DNA from: Stereum hirsutum FP-91666 SS1
Taxonomy: Eukaryota > Basidiomycota > Agaricomycetes > Russulales > Stereaceae
Assembly: GCF_000264905.1 (NCBI RefSeq)
Contig: NW_006763148.1
Coordinates: 713,575-777,574 of the forward strand
Direction of reading: 5' to 3'
DNA: 64,000 nt
The position numbers and the translations under genes were made by a program. The notes beneath the pieces are model-generated. The model was given only the letters and a program-made list of their open reading frames with translations. It was not told where the DNA came from and did no database searches. This document shows, piece after piece, positions 1 to 9,785 of the stretch (position 1 is its first letter; each line of letters opens with the position of its first letter).

Positions 1-3000
1 GCAGCTGCTACGGCCGCTATCTCATCGAGATCGGCCCGTGAAAGTGTCGCACCTGCGTCCTCGTTTCACGGCGGGGGGGTCAGTATTTGGCGCACGCCAA
101 AGCCATTTGCATTGTCAGATCCATATCCAGGAAATAGATACCAAAATGGGACGCTCCAGATCATATATTTGTCGTAGTTTAGTGTAAAATCCATAGTTTT
201 GCTTTGAATTCCGCTTCGGACTCGCCCAGATGAGAAGCTGAAGAAAAACAATGGTGCCCTGCAAATGGTTATATTTTTGCTGAACTATAGAGTCCTCCAA
301 ATCAAGAGACGAAGGCCCGCTTTAGACCTCAAAATGGCGTGACCCAAAGCCACTCTTTGGACTGCTCGATTCAGTGAACCAAAGGCGAGCAATCGGGCCC
401 CATATGGAGCTCTCCATAGTCCAACTTTGGAAATTTTGCGATCTGATAGCCAATCAACGTCCGCCACGTGGCAGATTGAGCCCAAAGCCAGACTATAGAG
501 AGCAGCATATCGGGCTCAATTGTTTGCCTTTGGTTCACCAAATCGAGCAGTCCAAATAATGGCTTTGGGTCATGCCATTTTGAGGTCTAAAGCGGGCCTT
601 CGTCTCTTGATTTGGAGGACTCTATAGTTCAGCAAAAATATAACCATTTGCAGGGCACCATTGTTTTTCTTCAGCTTCTCATCTGGGCGAGTCCGAAGCG
701 GAATTCAAAGCAAAACTATGGATTTTACACTAAACTACGACAAATATATGATCTGGAGCGTCCCATTTTGGTATCTATTTCCTGGATATGGATCTGACAA
801 TGCAAATGACTTTGGCGTGCGCCAAATATTGATCCCCCCGCCGTGTTTCTTCTATCGTTGACTGTGAACCCGTGGGTGGCCTGGAACATGTACTTGTCGA
901 AAAGGCGGTGTATAGCTAGGGGCTGTTTCTCTTCATGATGACGACGTAAGCATCGGAGAAGAATATCACACCAAGCCGCGGCAATTCGTGGTCTATATTT
1001 ATCATGCAAGTGAGCTGCGAAGGAGATGAAGGGCGGAGAAGGACTATCAACGAACCTGCCTGGCAACCACGATGTGCACCTAATGAGGAGATCCTCATGG
1101 ACGGGATTGGTTTTCGGGCGCAGCATCCAGTCGAACTTCGGAAGAACAAGATAAGATTTCAACCATTCACCAAGTTGTTCGGCTTCGTCGAAGACCCCAG
1201 CACGATTCTTCGTGAAAATGTTACCGGCTTTCAAAGCGCTGGACGACAAGGCTTCTTGGGCAAAGCGCATGGAAAGACCGGTCCCAGAGTAGACCACATT
1301 GGTCACCATGTCATAATCGTCGCGAACTATCTTCTGGATCACTGCGAGGATAGGGCGACGCACGTTGGGGTCCCTGTCCGAGCAAAACCGGTCCAAGAAC
1401 TCTTGTACGGCCCGCTGGGCCTCGTCCACCGCCATCCAGAGGGTCCTTTTGTTCAAGTTGTCTACGGGGAAGAGACGTGCATGCTTTTTGATGATAATCG
1501 TCCACAACTGGCGCGCTATAAACACACAATCGTGGTCGTCGACAGCTCGAGCGTCAGGTCCGGTAGTAATGCGAAGGGCCTCGATGAGAGCGCGGAAGAT
1601 GTCGTTCGGCTGAGTTCCATCCGCGACGAGATTGGGCGCGGCCTGAATGAATAGCCACTGCAGACGAACTAGTGCAGGATCCCAATCTTCCGGTACTGAG
1701 TCGAGGAAACGAAGTAAGACTGCGAGACGGACTACGATGAGCATCCCGATGCAGCGTTGGACGATCTTCTTGTTGGCCTCAAACTGCGCTTGCGTAGTGG
1801 CTTGCTTCCACTCGGAATGATTGGGCATCATTTCCAGCAGAACCGAAAGGTCTCGAGAGCCATACCCATAGGTCTGTGCGTCTCTTCTCTCATCTGCGAA
1901 CGAAAAGTAGAACCCCCAGTTCTCAGTAAGGCCCGTGAAGAGAGTCGCCGATTTCCCAGAACCAGGCGAGTTGATATAAAGGGTACTGCACGAAAGAGTC
2001 AGAGACAACGACAGGAGGCCGTTCAAAGCGATGGACACATACATAGCGTTTGACTTGTTGAACAACTCCTTAGCTTGCTCGGCGATCTTCTCGTCCTTTC
2101 CGAGGTCTTGAAGTAGCAAACAGATAATTTTACCTGGTCCAAACTCTTCGGAGAACTTATTGCCATTGCTTATGTACTTCCATATGTGATCGAAATCGTC
2201 CAATTTATCCCCGAGGTATTCTCTATATTCTTGTCGTGGCATCTTGCGAGGTGTGACTACGCAGCACCGAGTGTCAGGGAAAAGGTCCATCAAGACGTGA
2301 GAGAGCAAACTTACATAGTACGTTAGGTGGGGGCGGCTTGTCAGATACATCCGGCGGATCTACTGGCGGAGGAATCGATGCCACTAAAGGCCGAGGAATT
2401 GAACGTGGCACGGCGCGACGTGGGACGGGAGGCGGAGGCATACTCCAAGCGTCTGACAGGCAGATATATCAATTGCGTGATGACGAGAAATACTGAGAAG
2501 AACATACAATGTGTACAGGCGTTGTAGTAGTATTCCAGATTATCGTACGCTTTCAGGAAGGTCCGCATCGCATCTTGGGCCGCAGGATAACACTTGATGT
2601 ACTCGCGAGCAGCTACCATCCCTTGGACTCTACCTAGCCCCAGATCGATAACAGTCTTTGCAGGGTCCACCAATTGCACCGAGTCTTCTTTATCGATCCA
2701 CTCGACCATGAAATGGTCATACCAATGTTCATCAACGAATTGGATTTGCTCGGCAGTAAGGTCGGCATAAGCCACATAACCAAAGCCAAAGGTATCAGTG
2801 TGCGTCGGATGAGGGATATTTTCCTCCGGATGGGCGACTGAAGGCGAAGGATTTACGATGTTCTCTGTCACCGGAGCCTCGATACGCGTACGGCGACGAG
2901 GATGTTGGTCCTGCTCGTCATCCAGAGCCTGAGCACCACCAGTGGGAGAAGACGGTTCTGGGTGAGGTCGTTTCAGGGTATTGGGATGCGTCGTCGTGTC

Positions 3001-3012
3001 GGGATCAGACAT
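1..3012 (-). CDS. Crinkler/RHS-like P-loop NTPase gene, split by a transposon, 3' end outside window
   Basis: The start is the ATG at 3010-3012. Exons read as 3012-2517, 2452-2315, 2256-2043 and 1985 onward, all in phase. Residues 1-60 are polar with basic clusters (LKRPH, RRRTR), and a proline-rich linker follows near residue 170-210. A P-loop, NSPGSGKS, lies at about 288-295, a Walker B segment (WMAVDEAQ) at about 466-473, and VVYSGTGLS at about 513-521. The same order is described for Crinkler/RHS-type NTPases, so the family call is an inference. About 661 residues precede a 779-bp fold-back element (67-845). The frame continues for 21 more codons beyond it, from 63 down to 1. As the DNA stands, translation runs into the element and stops near 725. 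It is the divergent relative of paralogs A-D: the intron just before the P-loop has the same position and phase. Confidence 0.6.
67..845. mobile_element. Fold-back (near-palindromic) DNA transposon, non-autonomous
   Basis: The element is one long inverted repeat centred near 456. The left half from 67 matches the reverse complement of the right half from 845 almost perfectly for about 300 bp and less well toward the middle. Its ends read CACGGCGGGG, with a difference between arms after about 12 bases. It is flanked on both sides by TTT (64-66 and 846-848), which fits a 3-bp target duplication. A CAC terminus with a 3-bp duplication suggests the CACTA (CMC) superfamily, but this is only an inference because no transposase is present. 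The small reading frames inside each arm are mirror images and are not genes. The insertion splits the NTPase gene around it. Confidence 0.85.
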
Positions 3013-3223
3013 GATGATGGAGGTGGAGAGCAAGACGCGACGGCGACAAAGTTCAACTCAAGTATCTGATCTGATCGCGATCGATTATTTTGACACGCCG
3101 CTCGAACTCGGGCCGACTTTCCTGACTTTTGTTCGCCTGACGGGGTTTGCCGGATCTCCACGTGGCCACGGTTGCGTTGTCGCTCACTGCCGCCATCGCT
3201 TCACCGTCTCTTCCATCGACGAC
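3013..3223. promoter_or_regulatory. Divergent promoter between the NTPase gene and paralog A, with CACGTG box
   Basis: Only 211 bp separate the two start codons, so both promoters must lie here. A block at about 3142-3177 (GGGTTTGCCGGA, then CCACGTGG, then a CGGTTG-like stretch) recurs upstream of paralogs B and D and in relic E. CACGTG lies at 3159-3164, about 60 bp from the paralog A start. It is the core site of bHLH factors of the Cbf1/Pho4 type; that such a factor binds here is inferred. Confidence 0.5.
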
Positions 3224-4878
3224 ATGCTCTTCACTCGCAAACGCTCCCTCTCCCTTGACTCTTTCGACTCTGAGAAACCCATGGCCAAACGTGCGCGCCG
3301 TCAAGTATTACCACAGTCTTCACCAGTTCCAGCTCCGACGAAGGTCGACTCCCTCGACAAGTCGCGGAGTCTCACGCCCTCACCTCTTTCTACAACCACA
3401 TCGTCATCATCTCCTGCATCACCTCCTTCGCAGTGCTCAAATAAGCCGGAGTCATCGCTCTCCGCATCTCCGTCTTCATCTTTTGATTCCTTATCGTCAT
3501 CGCTGTCTCCGGCATCATTACTTTCCAGCCTGACGCCTCCTTCCTCTCCACCCACTGTCGCATCTGTTTCGTCACCGCATACTGTGCCGAATGCTCTTCT
3601 TTCATCAGAGAACGCTGAAGCACCCCCCACATGCTCTTTCGCGAACGATGTCACGGCCGACGAGGAAGCACGCCTCACAGCGCGCTTCCAAGACGATCTT
3701 AGGCGAATCTGGGGCAATTTGGCTATTATGCAGGCGTCAATAGGTTTTTATGACCTCATTGTTCGCCTTGGTCTATGGACCGGAACGAGGGAGGAGTGTG
3801 TAACGCTAACGCGTGCCCACCCTGACCTTGTGGAAATCTTTTATAGAGTCCTTGATACCGGGGACTTCCACGAAATATCTTCCCATCGTGAGCCCGTCTT
3901 TCAATTTTTTTCTTCCTTTTTCATTCGTCTAACGCCTTTGATAGCTGCCTTCCATAATCCATTGAACCGCGTCATCGACAAAGTCATCTATAGTGTCGAC
4001 CATATCTTCGCTTCAATCCGGGGCGGGAACCTTCCCTCTGCGTCCTTTCCTCCTACAAGTCTCAATTCTCGAAGCACTAGGCATCTCGAAGATCTCGATG
4101 GTCCGAGTGCTGCCAGTGACATGGTGGTCGCCGAGGAGCTCATGTACATGAAAAGGTTAGTACTCATCTCCAGGTTCTTTCGAATCGCCGATACTTAACA
4201 GGTTGTAGAAGCTACATCACGGCGATATCGACACGAAAGACGCGCCTGCTCCTCCAGGGCCTTCTACAGTACTGGGGCCTTTATTTTTCTTTCTCCACAA
4301 CTAGCGCTCAGAATCAAGCTGGTATTCCGTCAACATCTCCGGACCTCGCGTTTGCCCTCAAACTACTCAGACGCTTACGGGCTTCAGCCGCTGCGGCCGG
4401 CGTCGACACGTCTCATTTAGCCGACAAAGTTTTCTATGCACTGTACCTCTCTCGGATCCTCGTTCTTTATCACTTCCTGGACAGCCTTCCATCCGATATC
4501 TCCGAGAGTCAAGCCCACAGAGAATGGCTCTATTTCCAACTCGCTCCACCGCTGACATCGGCGGGCGTCGATATATTTACGGCGGTCTTGGAGGGCGTTG
4601 CTGGAGGGGATGTTGACGATTTGCGGACGGTTGCGGAACGTAGATTATCCGCTCTAGGCTGGAGGAACCACCAGTGGTTCTCTCAATCACTCTATGGAAG
4701 TTATGTGGAGGGAGGGTTCTATGTCGATCCTCTGGAAGAAGTGCACCCACCGCTATATCTCGTCATCGATGAGATCGAGATGCCCGTTAGTGAGGGGCTC
4801 AAACCCCGAGCTGCTCGTCGGGTCGCTCGCAAGCGTGCAGAGGTCTACTCCTTACTCTGCCGACCTGATTCATCGTAA
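3224..4878 (+). CDS. Paralog A: NTPase-derived nuclear-type protein (514 aa)
   Basis: Exons are 3224-3887, 3945-4155 and 4209-4878, with introns of 57 and 53 nt and phases that agree. The frame is open upstream to 2981, but the start at 3224 is chosen because all paralogs begin at this ATG. The N-terminus has RKRSLSLDS and then AKRARRQ, resembling a bipartite nuclear localisation signal. A long serine/proline/threonine-rich stretch follows to about residue 140. The conserved part begins at LTARFQDD and includes IVRLGLWTGTR. At the P-loop position it reads ISTRKT (298-303) instead of PGSGKS. The Walker B segment LYLVIDEIE is intact near 474-482. The protein ends 34 residues after the acidic pair, in an arginine-rich tail. 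Function is unknown; descent from a Crinkler/RHS-like NTPase is inferred from the neighbouring full-length relative. Confidence 0.7.
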
Positions 4879-5834
4879 TCATAGGTATGTCTTAGATTCC
4901 TGATCTCACTTCTGTCTTCTGATCTTTACCTTGTCTTCGCCAGGCGCCCGAGCTTTCCTTTTCTTTCGCCCGATCATCTATCATCAATATTCCGTCATTC
5001 TGTTCATCTTTGCTATCGTTCCTTTTCTGTTTCAGTGCTTCGTTGTGTTCTACCCGGCCTCCTTTGCAATTTCCGTGTCGGATACGACTTCCGTTCCCCC
5101 TTCGTTCAAAGGTCCCATATCTCTTCCATTCTCCCCTGATTGATTGTACAACATATATCACAGCATCTATTTAAGCTCCTTCCCTTCGCACTTCTATTTT
5201 CTCTGTTATGTACCTTGGACTTGGCCTTCACATTGTTGTCATTGATATCCTGTTTTGGTTGTGTACCTCCTGTAGTGAAGGCCAGTCATCGTCGTCTCTG
5301 TTTCTCCGTCTATCTTATATATCTATATGCTGCGCGCACTGGCTCGATTGTACGGAGGGATTCCGGCTCGGGTTCCAGCGGCGCAATCGCGTTTGTTTTT
5401 TTTTCAACCTCATAGCAGCGTGAAACACTCAAGCAGATCCGGGAGAAGATCGCAGGGCTGCTCTTCGTACGAATTCGGTGGTTCGCTCAGAGCATACTTA
5501 GATAGTGTAATGTTGTGCGGTTGTGCGGCAAATAACGCGAGCCCCTTTCGACCAAATCCAAGCGCACGCCGCCAGCCGTTCAAGACACTTTTCGGACACG
5601 TATGTACCGTTGTTGATACGTTGACATATCATCTAGAGTAGGCGTCCACAGCGAGACTAAGTTCGGACGACGAACTGGTCAAAGATTATCGTCATATCGC
5701 AACGAATAAAATCGCAATAATACAAGCAGTCCATTCTGCTGATCGCCGCATCGCCAGGCGTTCATACAACATCCATCACCTATTATCCCTTAGGTTGTTA
5801 TACATTCGGTGGACACACAATATGGTTCGGTCGA
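4879..5834. other. 3' flank of paralog A, no gene seen
   Basis: This holds a likely spliced 3' leader: a 59-nt GT-AG intron at 4885-4943 starts 7 nt after the stop codon and has a counterpart after paralogs C and D. The rest is pyrimidine-rich up to about 5420 and then shows no coding pattern. It probably contains the 3' ends of two convergent genes. Confidence 0.5.
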
Positions 5835-6396
5835 TCACTGAGTCGTGACGACACCATCGGGCTCTATAAGATGGGAAACAGTGCACGGTCAGTCGTTGTG
5901 GCGATCAATTGTGAAACCCGATTGTTATTTAGCTGTACAGAGGCGACGAAGTGAACGAAATACGGACCGATGTAGTCGATCTCGCTGCCTTGGAGGCTTT
6001 GGAGCTGTTGCAGGTAAGCCTCGGGGATGGTGGCAGAGAAGCCCTGACAATAAAGAAGGATACGTCAGTACTTGGACCTAGCATCTCACCAGACCGTGTA
6101 CATGGAGATGTAACATACCTTCATAATGCTAGAGTCGAACTTGTTGTGAATCGAGCCACCTATCCTCGACACGAACAGAGATATCGATCAGATCGATCTT
6201 CGGCAGAAAGATATCGAAAGCGCTATAAATCGTACCTGCATTACTGAGCTCTTGCTCGTGCTTGCCAATCGTATCGGCGGAGACGTCTTTCTTGAAGACG
6301 ACTATGAACTCTACGTTTACGACGGCATCATGTCCAAGCTTAGCGTTTGTATACCTACAACAGTAGTGAGTGGACAGACGAACTTCCGGACGACAT
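5835..6396 (-). CDS. Small I9-type (subtilisin propeptide-like) protease inhibitor, 77 aa
   Basis: Five tiny exons join in phase: 6396-6384 (13 nt), 6310-6236, 6159-6119, 6043-5968 and 5863-5835. The product starts MSSGKFIVVFKKDVSADTI, passes through KGFSATIPEAYLQ, and ends IEPDGVVTTQ. This is the whole fold of the Inhibitor_I9 family, like the yeast proteinase B inhibitor Pbi2, with no attached protease. Such proteins sit in the cytosol or vacuole and block subtilisin-type proteases; that role here is inferred from the family. It converges with paralog A. A broken relative lies at 14980-15237. Confidence 0.88.
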
Positions 6397-7030
6397 TCTG
6401 TTAGATCTAGGAATACAACGAAGAACTCGAGTGACAAAGATGGTTGTTGACGGCGGAAGAGATCTAGGTAAGGAGTCCTAAAGGAGATCCGAAAGCAGCA
6501 AGAGAGAAAGCAGTCACTATGCACGAATCCACGCATGACGTAGGTGGCCGCCGCCACGGCGTTGTGGCCACAATGCGGCGTTCCCCTTCATCCCCTCCGT
6601 TTCCCTTACGTTATTTTCATCTTGGCAGTCTGTGGTCGCCCGTTGTATTTACTGCTTGAATGGTCACTATTGCTATATCACGACACACGAACTAGTGCTC
6701 TCCATAATCGCCAGCAGTATTCTGTGTGGCGTCAAACTAACCACACGGCGGCGACGCGGTCACGGTGCCGCGTTCAGCGCTAATGAGGAGTCAGGTCGCG
6801 TCCTTGTTTCTTGCCTTACTAATACAACCCCGCTTACCATCCTTCTTCTGAACGACGACGACGACAACGGCCAGGACGCGACTGTACGTTCTCTCCTCGC
6901 TGCCTGGTCTATGCTGTTTTTGAGTGGGCCTTTCTTCTCTCACCAATTCTTGAAGACTGTGACACCCAGACGCACAACGACATCGCTGTGTCAGCTCTAC
7001 CAACTTCGATTAGTTCAAAACCGATACAAC
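6397..7030. other. Intergenic: shared upstream region of the I9 gene and the DNA glycosylase gene
   Basis: The I9 gene and the glycosylase gene diverge from this stretch, so it should hold both promoters. A frame in phase with the glycosylase is open from 6632, but its sequence is not protein-like, so I treat it as noncoding. A GAC-rich run lies near 6850. Confidence 0.4.
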
Positions 7031-9188
7031 ATGCGTACGACTCGTTCTGCATCCAGAGCTGCTGCCGGGGCCGCTACTACACCGCAACCGAACTCTGCCC
7101 CTGTCAAAGAGGCTGCGCCGCCGAAGAAACCGGCCGGAAGGGTCACCAAGCGCAAAGCCCCTGCTACTGAGTCTAACACTGCTAACGTCCCCGAATCTGA
7201 ACCAACCATACCGGCTCAGAGTCCCAAAAAGAGAGCAAAAAAAATCGAAGCCGATGGCTCTAATCCACCACAAGCAAACCCGGGCGCTCACGCCGAGGCT
7301 GGTGTCACACCGGTCCTGCTTCCCGCGAAGCTGACGTTCTCCTTTGACGACGCGAAGAAGCATCTGATTGAGGAGGATGCGAGGTTTGAGGATGTGTTCA
7401 GGAGACTACCGTGCAAACCTTTTGAGAAACTGGAGAGAGTCGAGCCGTTCAGGTGAATTTCCTGGACTTGCGACACTCGAGCTTTCAACGCGGAAATCAC
7501 TGATGACTTGAACTTTGCCTTAGAACCCTGACAACATCGATTCTGTTCGTTCCTTTTCTGACTTGACAGAGCCTCTCGGACGTAAACTGATGTCCGCACG
7601 CAGGGGTCAACAAATATCATGGCTTGCAGCTCGTTCTATCAATCACAGATTCGTCAGGCTCTACTTCCCTGATCTGCCTGAGAAGCCCGACGCAGAATAG
7701 TTCGCTCATTTTCTTCTTGTCGTCTGCCTCAATGTATTTGTTTGCGCAACTGACAACTTCCCTGTTCTTTGTGTAGCTGGGCCAAAGCACCTATCACTTT
7801 GTTCCCGACGCCACACCAGGTAGCAGTGACAGACCTCAATACCCTGAGGACAGCGGGACTGAGTGGGCGGAAGGCCGAGTACGGTTCGTTATAAAGCTTC
7901 CAAGTTTTGCCAGCTAGATAGTTCCCGGGTCAGTCTTAATGCTGACGAATAACTCCAGTTCAAGATCTGGCAGCGCGCTTTGCGGATGGGCGTCTGTCGG
8001 CTGAAAAACTCTTCGAAGCCGACGATGAAGAACTGTATGAGTTGCTCACGGCTGTGAGAGGAATTGGGAGGGTAAGTAGACTTTTCTTGGATTATCTTTT
8101 TCATAGAGTCCTAGAATTGACTGCGTTCTGCCTATACACGTGTGATGATTATCTTTGCAGTGGACTGGTGGGTCGTGTCTCCTTGAGAGCCTATCAGTGG
8201 AGCTGACTTATATGATATCATCCAGTGGACATGTTCGCCATATTTTCTCTTCGCCGGCCTGATATTATGCCCTACGGTTAGTCTGCCTATCAGCCTCACG
8301 TCTTCATTTCGGTCCTTACTTTTGTCAACGATTGTAGGTGACCTCGGAGTCCAACGCGGCGTGATGCGCTGGTTCCTTTCCCTACACAGCACTTCATACC
8401 GCATCGACATCTCCGCACAAAAGCTCCCCAAATCTCCCAACGAGAACCCAAAAGAAGACAATGATAAAGCCACGCCGGCCACACCAGCCACGGCTGCGAC
8501 TCCAGCGAATGACCAATCTACTCAAGTCCTCGACGAAGATGACGCCTTACCCACCGTCGGACAACAAACTTCCGCCAGAAAAACCAGAGGCAAAAAGTCT
8601 GCCGCTCAATCCCAGACCTCAACCCCCACTCCCGTCTCGCTCACCGCAGCCTCGACACTCAACCTGGATGCCGCGACGCCCGTCAAGCCACCGATCGGTG
8701 GGATAGACATCGAGACACCTTCACAATTATTGGGGCCTGGGCTGGGTCTTCCTAGTATGCCTCCGCAGTTTACACCCTCCATCAATGCGACGCTGGAAGG
8801 AAGTAGCAATGGCGGTTTTGCCAATGCGACGGATGCGAAGGGGAAGGGAAAGGTTAATGGTAAGACGGCGAAGAGGCCGTTGCCGGAAGGATTGACTGTC
8901 GGTGGACTGAAGGGAAGGTTGGATGGCAAGAAGAAAATAAAGTACGTTCTCTTACCCTTCAATGATGCGAAGTCGTATATCAGTGCTGATCATCGTTGCG
9001 GTGACGGGTGTGGTCCACAGGGGCGCATTCTTGACGCCAAAGGAGATGGAGGAACTGACGGAGGGGTGGAAACCTTACCGTAGCTTGGGTAAGTCTATGT
9101 GTACTTGTCTTGGTTCCAGAATTGTGGTCTGACGATTTCGTTGTTGGTAGGCGTGTATTATATGTGGGCATTATCGGAGGAGAAGTAA
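7031..9188 (+). CDS. MAG1: DNA-3-methyladenine glycosylase (AlkA/MAG type)
   Basis: Base-excision repair enzyme of the HhH-GPD superfamily that removes alkylated bases in the nucleus. Exons read 7031-7452, 7524-7544, 7604-about 7684, 7777-7883, 7959-8071, 8161-8167 (7 nt), 8226-8276, 8338-8941, 9021-9088 and 9151-9188. The first 80 or so residues are a basic, low-complexity tail. The core shows TTSILGQQISWLAARSI, then the helix-hairpin-helix TAVRGIGRWTVDMFAIFSL and the catalytic-aspartate region MPYGDLGVQRG. A serine/alanine-rich insert interrupts the C-terminal part, and the last exons (EGWKPYRSLG, YYMWAL) are typical of the family's end. The third exon meets an in-frame TAG at 7698-7700 with no upstream GT donor. 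A GC donor at 7685 joined to 7777 keeps the frame but is unproven. The enzyme could instead be inactive. Confidence 0.85.
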
Positions 9189-9785
9189 GCGCGAGGAAGG
9201 CGAAATGAGCTCGGACGGAGTCGTTGTTGGGCCGCAGTGGAAAATGTTTCTATTTTGATACACTATTTCAATACCATTCTTGGGTGATGCTTGTTTAATC
9301 GAAAGACACGATCCTGGTGGAGTGTTGGCGAGCATGCAGCGAGATGTGACGACCATCCCAAAAAAGGCCCACAGCAGCTAGTAGCCTTCAAATTGTTGAG
9401 AAGCTCCCTTTCACGGGCAGCGCTTCCTCCTTTCGAGCAGCTCTATCCTTTCAAAAGACGGATTTACCTGGCACCAAGTCCGAATGCGTCGATCTCTGTG
9501 CTGTGCATGATTTTCCTAGTTTCCAAAGGCGGCGTGTGGCGTTAACCTGGTTCGCGTCGCGTGGATGACGATCCTTGTGCCGCGCGGGCTGCAGCTTCTG
9601 TTCTCACTCTCACCTCAGCTCTGCACGCCCAGCTTGCTCTCTTTCTCTGAGCTGCCCGCCGTCCTAGGCGTATAAGACTTGGTCCTCTTCGCTCCTTTGT
9701 TCCCGTATCTCAGAGTCTTATTCTCGCTTGAGCTGCTCTTCGACCGGTCTTAGCTCTAGCTTTCGTAGTCCAAGTACTAGCTGAG
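9189..9785. other. Intergenic: 3' end of the glycosylase gene and promoter of the next gene
   Basis: No coding pattern is seen. The part from about 9590 is pyrimidine-rich (CTCTTTCTCTG-like runs), as is common just upstream of basidiomycete genes. A TATA-like TATAAG lies near 9671. Confidence 0.35.

Noticed and set aside
66..861. Four small reading frames of about 61-66 codons in the fold-back element
   Set aside because: They are the same two sequences on opposite strands of the inverted repeat; there is no start context or homology.
2981..3223. Upstream extension of paralog A by 81 codons
   Set aside because: The added residues are absent from paralogs B-D, and the region holds the divergent promoter.
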